From Neolewinella aurantiaca (lineage in GTDB: Bacteria > Bacteroidota > Bacteroidia > Chitinophagales > Saprospiraceae): a stretch of DNA of 64,000 nt. Shown here piece by piece: positions 50,521 to 58,606 of the stretch; position 1 is the first letter of the stretch; each line of letters opens with the position of its first letter. The stretch spans positions 1 through 64,000 of the forward strand of contig NZ_VOXD01000001.1 in NCBI RefSeq assembly GCF_008014675.1. Direction: 5' to 3'. Made by a program: the position numbers and the translations under genes. Below the pieces are notes generated by a model that saw nothing but the letters and a program-made list of their open reading frames with translations, searched no databases and was not told the DNA's origin.

Positions 50521-51446
50521 CGAGCGTCCACTTTTCGGTAAGCCTCCATCACAGCCAGTTCTCCTGCTTTACCGTCCATGCTGTTTCCGTGTTCCATTCC
50601 GTAGATGCCAGTAAAGCCTTTGCTGTGAATGTGCGCAAGTACACGTTCGTAATTGATTTCCCCCGTTGTTGGTTCTTTGCGGCCGGGATTGTCGCCGATC
50701 TGGTAATAAGCGATCTCGTCCCACGCAGCATCGATATTGGGGATCAGGTTGCCTTCCTGAATTTGCTGGTGGTAGATATCGAACAGAATTTTACAGGCCG
50801 GACTGTCGACAGCCTTACACAAAGCGTAAGCCTGCGCCGCCTTGGTCAGGAAAAGGCCGGGGTGGTTGCGGTAATTCAGGGGCTCGAGTACGATGGTGAG
50901 GCCGTGCGGCTCCAGAATGGCAGCACCCTGTTTAAGGGTTTCCATAACGTTGGCGAATTGGTAAAAGGGTTCGAGGCGCAGGTCGGTGAAGCCGGGGACG
51001 ACAGTCATCCATTTGGCGTTGCAGCGTTTGGCAACCTCGACGGAGTCGCGGATGCTTTGCAGGAATTCTTCGCGGTGAATACCGGCGCCGAGCACGAGGG
51101 TAGGTTCTTTCCAGTTGATTTTGTTAGCCACGAACACGCCCATTCGCATGTTGTTTTTGGCGAGCAGATCTCCGATTTGAGCTTGTAGTTCCGGCGTCCG
51201 GTTGAGCATGCCGTTGTCTTCCCAGGCCGTAAAGCCCTGGTCGGCGGCCCACTGAATCTGATCAAGGATGTCTGCTCCTGCGTGCGCCTTAAACATGCCT
51301 GCGTGCGGAGCAAAGGCCAGTTTGAAGGGCTCGGCAGCAGGTGCCGTGGAAGGTTTAGGAGCATTGGCTGTCGTAGCACAAGCGGAGACCTCTGCTGCCA
51401 GGAGAGGTAGGGCGGCGGTAAGGCGGAGGGCGTTTCGACGTTGCAT
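50517..51446 (-). CDS. Sugar isomerase-like TIM-barrel protein, exported
   Basis: A 309-residue protein with an export signal starting MQRRNALRLTAALPLLAAE, which has RR but not the full Tat motif and ends at 'SACATTANA'; Cys24 might also be a lipobox. The TIM-barrel part fits the AP endonuclease 2/hydroxypyruvate isomerase family: 'FAPHAGMFKAHAGADILDQI', 'LTIVLEPLNYRNHPG', 'ILFDIYHQQIQEGNL', 'YYQIGDNPGRKEPTTGEINY' and 'GIYGMEHGNSMDGKAG'. Glu, Asp and His in these would bind a divalent metal. Substrate unknown. It is probably part of carbohydrate turnover outside the cytoplasm. Confidence 0.88.
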   Translation of the reverse strand: MQRRNALRLTAALPLLAAEVSACATTANAPKPSTAPAAEPFKLAFAPHAGMFKAHAGADILDQIQWAADQGFTAWEDNGMLNRTPELQAQIGDLLAKNNMRMGVFVANKINWKEPTLVLGAGIHREEFLQSIRDSVEVAKRCNAKWMTVVPGFTDLRLEPFYQFANVMETLKQGAAILEPHGLTIVLEPLNYRNHPGLFLTKAAQAYALCKAVDSPACKILFDIYHQQIQEGNLIPNIDAAWDEIAYYQIGDNPGRKEPTTGEINYERVLAHIHSKGFTGIYGMEHGNSMDGKAGELAVMEAYRKVDAR

Positions 51447-51655
51447 GATTTTTTATTGATCAAGATAAGCAATTGCTGTTCGGCAGCCTTCAGGCTGCGC
51501 TTTTTCCGGGCTTTAGCCCGTAGGGTGTTCTTACCGGTCAGATCACGCTGAGGCATGATGAACAGTACTCTAAATGGGTGTTGAAAAACATCAAGACTTC
51601 GTAAACCTGAAAATGATGATCTCCCGCCCCGGCCTCACCCTCCCGGGCAATGGCT

Positions 51656-51663
51656 TATCTTTG
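51656..51663 (+). promoter_or_regulatory. -7 box TATCTTTG for the haloperoxidase-like gene
   Basis: A full match, 59 nt before ATG 51723. The rest of 51447-51655 shows no gene. Confidence 0.55.
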
Positions 51664-51722
51664 CCTGATCGAAAGAGAGCGCTCTCAACCATTCAATCGG
51701 AAATAAAAACTGTCTCAGAACT

Positions 51723-53096
51723 ATGAAGATACTAAGTCGAATCTGTTCACTGCTTGTTCTTACAGGCTTGTTTCTCTCCTGCGGAGAAGAAGTAAATCCC
51801 AACTTTCAGGAAGAAGTAGCCCAGCCGGAGTTTTACCACCGCTCGGTGAAGAAACTGACCGATGTGATCGTTCACGACATCTTCAGCCCGCCGCAGGCGG
51901 GCCGTATTTACGCTTACTCCAGCATCGCGGGCTACGAAGCGTTCGCTGCCGGAGACCCAGGCCTGAATACCCTCGCTGGTCAGATTCCTCACCTCCAGCC
52001 GTTACCTCAGCCCGCAGATGTGTCGGGCGATGTTGAGATCGCTTACCCCATCGCCGCCGTCGCTGCCCAACTCAAAGTTGGCAAGAGCCTCATCTTCAGC
52101 GAAGAAAAGATCGAAGCTTTCGAGGACGAGATCTTCAAAGAATTCGCCGCCATCAAAGTCCCGGCCGCCACCCTGCAGGCTTCCATCGATTACGGCCACG
52201 CTGTGGCCGATCACGTCATTAAATGGTACGACGGCGATACCTACAAGCAGTCGCGTACCTTCCCCAAGTATTCGATTTCCGCCGATCCCAGCAAGTGGCA
52301 ACCTACTCCTCCGGATTATATGGATGGCATCGAGCCCAGCTGGTCCAAAATCCGCCCTTTCGCCCTCGATCGCTCCGATCAGTTCAAGCCGCTTCCCCCA
52401 ACCAAATACAGCGAAGAGAAGGGGAGTGACTGGTGGACTGAAGTCGAGGAAGTCTACAACGCACTCAAAACTGAAGATGATTCAGAACGGGAAGAGCGAA
52501 CCGCAATCGCCCAGTTTTGGGACTGTAACCCTTACGTGAGCCACCACGTAGGCCACGTAATGTTTGCCACTAAGAAGATTACGCCTGGTGGCCACTGGAT
52601 CAATATCGCCGCTATCGCTGCCCGTAAAGCCGGTGCTGATTTTAAAACCACCACCCACGCCTACGCAATGACCAGTATGGCGATGCACGATGGCTTTATC
52701 AGTTGCTGGGATGAGAAGTACCGCTCGAGCCTTGTTCGTCCGGAAACCTTCATCAACCGTCACCTCGACGAAGACTGGCGCCCGCTGCTCCAAACACCTC
52801 CCTTCCCCGAGCACACCTCAGGGCACAGTGTCGTGAGCCGCGCCTGCGCCGTCGTCCTGACCGACATCTTTGGTGATGACTTCGCCTTCACTGATGACTC
52901 TGAAGTAGAGTACGACCTGCCGGAGCGCAGTTACAACAGTTTCCTGGAGGCTAGTGAGGAAGCCGCCCTCAGCCGACTGTACGGTGGCATTCATTACCGC
53001 CCTGCTATCGATTACGGCGTAACGCAGGGAGAAGCTGTCGGCAAACACCTGCTCAGCCGGGTACAGCCACGGGCAAACCTGACCAAAAAGAAGTAA
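51723..53096 (+). CDS. Vanadium-haloperoxidase/PAP2 family lipoprotein
   Basis: A 457-residue lipoprotein (signal ending GLFLSC, Cys20). The C-terminal part has the three vanadate/phosphate-binding motifs of the vanadium haloperoxidase and PAP2 superfamily: 'KYRSSLVRPETF' (Lys and Arg), 'PPFPEHTSGHSVVSRA' (motif 2 with His) and 'ALSRLYGGIHYRPAIDYG' (motif 3 with Arg and His). The first 200 residues are helical, as in bacterial members of this family. It may be an oxidase of halides or a phosphatase; the sequence does not decide. It sits on the outside of the cell by its lipid anchor. Confidence 0.9.
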   Translation: MKILSRICSLLVLTGLFLSCGEEVNPNFQEEVAQPEFYHRSVKKLTDVIVHDIFSPPQAGRIYAYSSIAGYEAFAAGDPGLNTLAGQIPHLQPLPQPADVSGDVEIAYPIAAVAAQLKVGKSLIFSEEKIEAFEDEIFKEFAAIKVPAATLQASIDYGHAVADHVIKWYDGDTYKQSRTFPKYSISADPSKWQPTPPDYMDGIEPSWSKIRPFALDRSDQFKPLPPTKYSEEKGSDWWTEVEEVYNALKTEDDSEREERTAIAQFWDCNPYVSHHVGHVMFATKKITPGGHWINIAAIAARKAGADFKTTTHAYAMTSMAMHDGFISCWDEKYRSSLVRPETFINRHLDEDWRPLLQTPPFPEHTSGHSVVSRACAVVLTDIFGDDFAFTDDSEVEYDLPERSYNSFLEASEEAALSRLYGGIHYRPAIDYGVTQGEAVGKHLLSRVQPRANLTKKK

Positions 53097-53171
53097 CCGC
53101 CTTTTATTCTCCCGAAACTTCAGGCTGTGCAGCAGTATGTGGTTGCCTGATTATACGATAGTGACCTCTGT

Positions 53172-53435
53172 ATGAATACAATCCTGATGATTCTCGGCCA
53201 GGTGATTATCTATGGCTTGCTGCTCTTATTCGATGAGTATGCAGGGTTTATGCTGGCAGTCATTCTGGGAAGCATAGCCTTTTTTGTGTGGCTTATCAGT
53301 TACATCGTGGAATGGATTCAGCCGAGCCGGGTAACCCATAACTATTATGGTTTTGTATTGTCCTGCTGGGTAGGCCCACTAATTGCGTTGCTGGGCTTTA
53401 TAGCGCTGAGAGGGGAGGTAGGCTGGTTATCCTGA
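53172..53435 (+). CDS. Small membrane protein, unknown
   Basis: An 87-residue protein with three hydrophobic segments (about 3-19, 27-48, 62-79) and a short polar stretch 'EWIQPSRVTHNYYG'. No family is recognised. The frame fits the codon use of its neighbours and it lies 75 bp after the haloperoxidase-like gene, with no terminator between. It may be carried on that message. Confidence 0.6.
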   Translation: MNTILMILGQVIIYGLLLLFDEYAGFMLAVILGSIAFFVWLISYIVEWIQPSRVTHNYYGFVLSCWVGPLIALLGFIALRGEVGWLS

Positions 53436-53471
53436 ACAGAATTTGCGGATTGTATCGTGCCAAAAGAACAA

Positions 53472-53500
53472 GTGCCCTGCCGAGATAATCGACAGGGCAC
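53472..53500. terminator. 8-bp hairpin between convergent genes
   Basis: Stem GTGCCCTG / CAGGGCAC, loop 13 nt. No T run follows, so termination is likely weak. Confidence 0.5.
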
Positions 53501-53601
53501 CGGCATGTAGGGAAAGATCAATCGAATAACACAAGCATGGAATTGGTTTCGTTACCGTTGACAGGCTTGTGGTTCGCTTCTAAGCCCTGAGTCCTTTGAT
53601 C

Positions 53602-54228
53602 TTATTGTCCGATCGGAAGGCGGACACCAGCGTTGATGCCGATGGAATTCCATTTAGCCTTTACATCGTTACCTTCCTCCTCATTTAAGGAGCTGAGACC
53701 AAGCATGTAACGCGCCTCAACGAAGAAATTTTTCGCAAAAGTGACACCGCCAACGCCCGCGAGGCTGAGGTAAGTTCGGTTGAAACCGTCTTCGTCATCA
53801 AATTCGATGTCTTCCTTTACACCACCAAATTCAGATGTACCACTGAGGGCATATCCGAGGACGGGGCCGGCTCCGATGTAAACACCGATGGACTCATTGT
53901 CTACGAGTTGGTATTTAGCCAGGACGCCCAGGTCGATGTAGTTGATGGTCGCTTCGCTGTCCAGGTCTGGGCCGAAAAAGTCTTCGGAATACTTGTAGCC
54001 CCGGCCCAGGTAGCTTACTTCGGGGGAGAGGAGGAGGCGGTCTGCTACCGGTAGGTCGAAAAATGCGCCAAACATGAGCTTGACTTTGGCGTCGTAAGTA
54101 ATGGAAATACCATCGGATTCGAACTTGAGGCTGGAGGAGTTGGCGCCAGCTCGGAGGCCGATGCTTTGCGCTGAAAGGCTGCCTAAAGTGCAGGCGAGCG
54201 CGAAAAAGAGGATGGAGAGGATACGCAT
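53602..54228 (-). CDS. Outer-membrane beta-barrel protein (porin-family type)
   Basis: A 208-residue protein with a signal peptide (MRILSILFFALACTLGSLSAQS). The mature chain has eight to ten predicted strands ('IGLRAGANSSSLKFESDG', 'LLLSPEVSYLGRGYKYSED', 'GVYIGAGPVLGYALSG', 'FFVEARYMLGLSSLNEEEG') and ends 'GINAGVRLPIGQ', like the OmpX/opacity-protein-type barrels common in this phylum. The role is unknown. The start at 54228 removes an uncharged extension that lies in the divergent promoter region. Confidence 0.88.
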   Translation of the reverse strand: MRILSILFFALACTLGSLSAQSIGLRAGANSSSLKFESDGISITYDAKVKLMFGAFFDLPVADRLLLSPEVSYLGRGYKYSEDFFGPDLDSEATINYIDLGVLAKYQLVDNESIGVYIGAGPVLGYALSGTSEFGGVKEDIEFDDEDGFNRTYLSLAGVGGVTFAKNFFVEARYMLGLSSLNEEEGNDVKAKWNSIGINAGVRLPIGQ

Positions 54229-54419
54229 TTGTTTGGGTTTTAAGGCGTTTAAATATGGTGCTAAATTATAGCAATTCTGGCGTATGTCCAAACTAATCTT
54301 CAGGGATAACTTTTAATTAGTAATTTGCCCACGTCTGCCTCCCTGTGTCCGGAACCGGATTGGTGTCAGGGTGAAAGAAACAACGTTAAGCAACACAGCG
54401 AACAGATTAAGTCGTATAG

Positions 54420-55301
54420 ATGAAAAATGATTTGATAACAAGGTTAACAACGGTCCTTGCCGGCACCCTTGAGTTAGATGGCGGAGCCATGTTTGGTGTC
54501 GTCCCTCAATCGGTATGGAGCAAGGCATACCCACCGGAGCCGGGAACCAACCGCTGTACCTGGGCCATGCGGTGTCTGTTGATAGAGACAGGTGATGGCC
54601 GTAAAATACTGGTAGACACCGGAATCGGGGAAAAAGACGACGAGCGTTTCCGCAAGCATTTTAATCCGAGTGTACCGCAGGTGTTGGCCTCCGGGCTGAA
54701 AGAAGCCATGATCCGGCCTGAAGAAATTACCGACGTCCTGTTCACCCATTTACACTTCGACCATGTGGGGGGAGCAAGCTACCTCGACGAAAAGGGGAAG
54801 GCGCACCTCACTTTCCCCAACGCAACGCATTGGGTAAGCGGAAAACACTGGAACTGGGCCAATACGCCTAATGCACGCGAAGCCGCCAGTTTTTTACCTT
54901 CTAACCTGAACCCTCTGAAGGACAGCGGCAAACTCCGTTTTCTTCCCGATCAGGATTCTGATTTTGAGTGGCTGTCAGGGATTCGCCTGCGGACCGTATA
55001 TGGCCACACTGAGGCTATGCAGTTGCCCTTGATCGACCTGCCCGACGGGCGCAAACTGGCTTATTGTGCAGACCTGATCCCCAGCGCCGCTCACCTCAGT
55101 TTGCCCTGGGTGATGGCTTTCGACGTCCGCCCGCTGAGCACGCTGGAGGAGAAGAAACGGCTGCTCAGAGACGCCCTGGCCGGAGACTGGACGTTACTGC
55201 TCGAACACGACGCCAAAGTGGCCGGAGGACGTTTGGCCGAGAATGATCGTGGCCGGCTGACGCTGACGGATACTTTTGATAGTTTCAATTATAAAGGGTA
55301 A
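54420..55301 (+). CDS. Metallo-beta-lactamase fold hydrolase
   Basis: A 293-residue cytoplasmic hydrolase with the MBL signature 'VLFTHLHFDHVGGASYLDE' (HxHxDH, here His-Leu-His-Phe-Asp-His), a later His in 'VYGHTEAM' and 'AYCADLIPSAAHL', and Asp/His near the C-terminus ('TLLLEHDAK'). Two zinc or iron ions are expected. Members cleave lactones, thioesters or phosphodiesters; 'CTWAMRCLLIETGDGRKILVDTGIG' is typical of the quorum-quenching/SoxH-like group. Substrate not assigned. It ends four bases before a reverse copy of the dispersed repeat. Confidence 0.9.
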   Translation: MKNDLITRLTTVLAGTLELDGGAMFGVVPQSVWSKAYPPEPGTNRCTWAMRCLLIETGDGRKILVDTGIGEKDDERFRKHFNPSVPQVLASGLKEAMIRPEEITDVLFTHLHFDHVGGASYLDEKGKAHLTFPNATHWVSGKHWNWANTPNAREAASFLPSNLNPLKDSGKLRFLPDQDSDFEWLSGIRLRTVYGHTEAMQLPLIDLPDGRKLAYCADLIPSAAHLSLPWVMAFDVRPLSTLEEKKRLLRDALAGDWTLLLEHDAKVAGGRLAENDRGRLTLTDTFDSFNYKG

Positions 55302-55304
55302 CCG

Positions 55305-55322
55305 GGCGCGGCCGCAGGTGCA
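55305..55322 (-). repeat. Dispersed 19-nt repeat, copy 15
   Basis: GGCGCGGCCGCAGGTGCA begins 4 nt after the stop codon of the MBL gene. It pairs outward with the variant copy at 55413-55438. Confidence 0.85.
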
Positions 55323-55412
55323 CTACAAGGTTGGAAGGAGCCAGGTTGAAGGGGAGAGGAGATCTCCCTCCGCACCGTACCGATTTCCGGGGCTGCAACT
55401 TTGCCCGAAAAC

Positions 55413-55438
55413 GTGCACGGCATCCTGCGTCCCCGCCG
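55413..55438 (+). repeat. Dispersed repeat, variant copy 16
   Basis: TGCAC, then 5 extra bases, then CCTGCGTCCCCGCC. It points to uvrC, 53 bp away, and keeps both halves of the consensus around a short insertion. Confidence 0.6.
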
Positions 55439-55490
55439 GATTATTCCCTTCCGCTTCAAACGATTTGTTAGAGCAACTGTTACTTCAACC

Positions 55491-57311
55491 ATGACCACCG
55501 AAGATTTCAAGGCCATTGCCGATACCATACCCAAACAACCCGGTGTCTACCGGTTCATCAATTCGGATGATAAGATTATTTACGTGGGTAAAGCGAAGGT
55601 TTTGCGCAACCGGGTGGCCAGCTATTTTGGGGAGCGTAAAGACCGTTTGCACCGCACCCGGATTATGGTCCGAAACGCCAGCCGGATCGAATTTACCATC
55701 GTAGAGACCGAAGCCGACGCTCTACTGCTGGAAAACGCACTGATCAAAACCCACCAGCCACGCTACAACATCCTGCTCAAAGACGATAAAAGTTACAGCT
55801 ACATCTGTGTTAAAAACGAGCGCTTCCCCCGGGTGTACGTCACCAGAAATGTGGTCAGAGACGGCAGCAGTTACTTCGGGCCGTATACGAGCATTACCCA
55901 GCGCAAAATCATTCTGGGGCTGATTAAAGAACTCTTCCCGCTCCGAACGTGCAACCTCAATCTTTCCGAAAGCAACATCGAAGAAGGTAAGTTTAAAGTC
56001 TGCCTCGAGTACCACATCAAAAATTGCGAAGGACCCTGCGTTGGTGAAGAAACGGAGGAAAGCTACAACGCCAAGATAGACCAGATCAAGAATATCCTGA
56101 AGGGTAATTTCGCCGAAGTGAAGCGGCACCTGCAGGCAAATATGGAACGCTACGCCGAAGAGATGGAATTCGAAAAAGCGCAGCAGCAAAAAGACAAGCT
56201 GAATGCCCTGAAGAACTACCAGAGCAAATCGCAGATTGTCTCCATCACCATCAAAGACGTGGATGTGTTCGGCCTCGCTATCGACGAAAAAGAAGCCTAC
56301 CTCAACTACATCAAAATCGTGAACGGAAACATCATCAACACCGATACCCGGGAAATTGTGATGAACCTCGACGACGACGCCGAGAGCCTGCTCACCTACG
56401 CCATCCCCGCGATGCGCGACCGCTTCAACAGTATCGCCCCGGAGATCATCCTCGACCAGGAAATGGACCTGCCCGGCGTAGACGCAGAGATCGTGGTTCC
56501 CAAAATCGGGGATAAAAAACGCCTGCTGGAACTCTCCCAAAAGAACGCCAAATACATGCTGCTGCAGCGCAAAAAGCAGCGCATCAGCCACCAGAACAAA
56601 CAAACGCCGGCCGAGCGTATTCTCCGGACCCTCCAGTCGGACCTCCAGATGAACGAGTTGCCGATGCACATCGAGTGTTTCGATAACTCCAACATCCAGG
56701 GAACCAATCCGGCAAGTGCCTGCGTGGTCTTCAAAAACGCGAAGCCAAGTAAGAAGGACTACCGCCACTACAACATCAAAACCGTAGTGGGGCCGGATGA
56801 CTTCGCCAGTATGAAGGAAGTCGTTTTTCGCCGCTACCGCCGCTTGCGGGACGAAAACGAGCCCTTCCCGCAGCTGGTCATCATCGACGGTGGTAAAGGT
56901 CAGCTGAGCCACTCTATGGAAGCAATCGATGAGCTTGGTCTGCGCGGAAAAATGGTAGTGGTGGGCATCGCCAAACGATTGGAGGAAATCTATTTCCCCG
57001 ATGATTCCGTTCCGTTGCACATCAATAAGAAATCGGAATCGCTTCGGCTCATCCAGCAGTGCCGTGACGAAGCTCACCGTTTCAGTTTGCGCCATCACCG
57101 CAACAAACGGAGCATCGGTATGGTCGGTACCGAACTGCACGAAATCCCCGGCATCGGAGATAAGACGGTGCAGAAACTGATGGCCCACTTCGGTAGCCCC
57201 AAGAAAGTCCGTAATGCCCTCGCGTCGGAGATTGCGGAGGTGACGAACCTAAGTACCGCAAAAAAGATCCTCGACTACTACCGGCGGAAGGACATCATTG
57301 AGGGCGAGTAA
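55491..57311 (+). CDS. uvrC: UvrABC system protein C
   Basis: A 606-residue nucleotide-excision-repair nuclease that cuts on both sides of a lesion held by UvrB. The N-terminal GIY-YIG domain ('GVYRFINSDDKIIYVGKAKV') makes the 3' cut. A UVR motif (about 200-235, 'MEFEKAQQQKDKLNALKN') binds UvrB. The RNase H-like domain with 'ECFDNSNIQGTNPASACVVF' and 'IDGGKGQL' makes the 5' cut. A helix-hairpin-helix ('HEIPGIGDKTVQKLMAHF') closes the protein. All parts are intact. The start is ATG 55491; the longer frame from 55401 reads through the repeat region. It ends 24 bp before the ketoacyl synthase gene. Confidence 0.97.
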   Translation: MTTEDFKAIADTIPKQPGVYRFINSDDKIIYVGKAKVLRNRVASYFGERKDRLHRTRIMVRNASRIEFTIVETEADALLLENALIKTHQPRYNILLKDDKSYSYICVKNERFPRVYVTRNVVRDGSSYFGPYTSITQRKIILGLIKELFPLRTCNLNLSESNIEEGKFKVCLEYHIKNCEGPCVGEETEESYNAKIDQIKNILKGNFAEVKRHLQANMERYAEEMEFEKAQQQKDKLNALKNYQSKSQIVSITIKDVDVFGLAIDEKEAYLNYIKIVNGNIINTDTREIVMNLDDDAESLLTYAIPAMRDRFNSIAPEIILDQEMDLPGVDAEIVVPKIGDKKRLLELSQKNAKYMLLQRKKQRISHQNKQTPAERILRTLQSDLQMNELPMHIECFDNSNIQGTNPASACVVFKNAKPSKKDYRHYNIKTVVGPDDFASMKEVVFRRYRRLRDENEPFPQLVIIDGGKGQLSHSMEAIDELGLRGKMVVVGIAKRLEEIYFPDDSVPLHINKKSESLRLIQQCRDEAHRFSLRHHRNKRSIGMVGTELHEIPGIGDKTVQKLMAHFGSPKKVRNALASEIAEVTNLSTAKKILDYYRRKDIIEGE

Positions 57312-57320
57312 TCAAAATCG

Positions 57321-57328
57321 TACCTTCG
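57321..57328 (+). promoter_or_regulatory. -7-like box TACCTTCG for the ketoacyl synthase gene
   Basis: It is 7 nt before ATG 57336 and differs from TAnnTTTG at one position. A near-leaderless transcript is implied. Confidence 0.45.
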
Positions 57329-57335
57329 CGCCCCG

Positions 57336-58484
57336 ATGAAAATTAATATCCACGGATACGGCAGTATTTCAGCGGCGGGCGGCAGTTCTGCAGCCGCCTG
57401 GAAGACTTACGTGCAGGGCACGCCCAGTTGGTCGGTCGACGAACCAACCGGCATGCCGGTTTACAAGATCAAAGAACTCCCCGGCCACAACCAAATCGAG
57501 GCCTTCACCGAGCGAACGGACCCCGACCGAACTACCGTTCTCGCGCTCCATGCCGCCGATGAGGCGGTGCAGCAAGCGGGCTGGTTGGGCCAGGATTTCA
57601 GCATCATCGTAGGCTGCTCGCGCGGACCAACGGAGAGCTGGGAAGAAGGCTTTGTTCATTACCTCGAGAAGGGGGAGGCGCGCTTGCGCACCTCACCAAA
57701 AACGACGCTGGGCAGCATCGGCTTCGCGCTGGCCGACTTCTTCGATACATCGTCGCCGGCGAGTAGCATGAGCATGACCTGTTCGTCGGGGATGCACGCA
57801 ATCCTGCACGGCATTGCCCTCCTGAAATCGGGCATGGCCGAGCGGGTACTTGTCGGCGGAGCCGAAGCCCCGATCACCGACTTTACGCTGCGCCAGATGG
57901 AGGCACTTCGCATCTACGGCAAGGTTCCCGCTACGGGGCAACACGCCTGTCGGCCGTTGTCTGCGCCTCCCTCCGGGATGGTGGTAGGGGAGGGCGCGGC
58001 CTTCCTTGCGCTGTCGTTGGAGGATTGCCCGGCAGGTACGGGTACCTGTGTCGAGAACATCGCTTTTACCCGCGAAAGTACCCCGACGCCCACCGGAATA
58101 AGTGCTCGAGGTCAGGGATTAGAAAAAGCTATGCATGAGACAGTTGAATCGTATGGATTGCCCGATGCCATTGTGGCACACGCGCCGGGAACCAAACGGG
58201 GCGATCAGGCGGAACGGCACGCGATCGGTAGCCTGTACGCCGGGGTTCCGGAGGATGAATGTGTGACCTCCTTCAAGTGGGCGACAGGGCATACCTTCGG
58301 AGCCAGCGGTCCGCTGGCCATCACGGCAGCGTTGGAAATGTTGAAGGCGGAAAAGTTTTGCCCGATGCCGTGGCGGGAGGCTCCGGAGGTCGTCCGGGAT
58401 GTCAAACGAGTGCTGGTAAACGCTACCGGTTTTGGTGGTAATGTGGCAAGTATCATGGTGGCGCGAACGCAGGATGCAAAGTGA
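57336..58484 (+). CDS. Beta-ketoacyl synthase-like enzyme
   Basis: A 382-residue thiolase-fold condensing enzyme. The active-site Cys is in 'MSMTCSSGMHAILHG' and the two His in 'IVAHAPGTKRGDQAE' and 'FKWATGHTFGASGPLAI', with the glycine-rich end 'NATGFGGNVASIMV'. This is the C-H-H triad of KAS I/II enzymes that extend acyl-ACP with malonyl-ACP. It is shorter than FabF (about 410) and no ACP, ketoreductase or dehydratase gene adjoins, so it may serve a secondary lipid, pigment or polyketide-like pathway elsewhere. The final codons include a variant of the dispersed repeat (58460-58479). Confidence 0.86.
   Translation: MKINIHGYGSISAAGGSSAAAWKTYVQGTPSWSVDEPTGMPVYKIKELPGHNQIEAFTERTDPDRTTVLALHAADEAVQQAGWLGQDFSIIVGCSRGPTESWEEGFVHYLEKGEARLRTSPKTTLGSIGFALADFFDTSSPASSMSMTCSSGMHAILHGIALLKSGMAERVLVGGAEAPITDFTLRQMEALRIYGKVPATGQHACRPLSAPPSGMVVGEGAAFLALSLEDCPAGTGTCVENIAFTRESTPTPTGISARGQGLEKAMHETVESYGLPDAIVAHAPGTKRGDQAERHAIGSLYAGVPEDECVTSFKWATGHTFGASGPLAITAALEMLKAEKFCPMPWREAPEVVRDVKRVLVNATGFGGNVASIMVARTQDAK
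58460..58479 (-). repeat. Dispersed repeat, variant in the 3' end of a gene
   Basis: GGCGCGAACGCAGGATGCAA, with one inserted base. It encodes the end of the ketoacyl synthase and pairs outward with 58642-58660. Confidence 0.5.
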
Positions 58485-58606
58485 GGGTTATAGGAGCGAT
58501 TCTTTAATCTCTGCACATCGGTACGCCACGGCGGAATCCCCTGGTGAAGCACTGCTAAGTCATTTAACGACGCTTACCTTGCAGCCGAATTTAACAGCCC
58601 CAATCA

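Noticed and set aside
55722-57188. 488-codon open frame antisense to uvrC
   Set aside because: It fully overlaps a clear uvrC and shows no domain signature.
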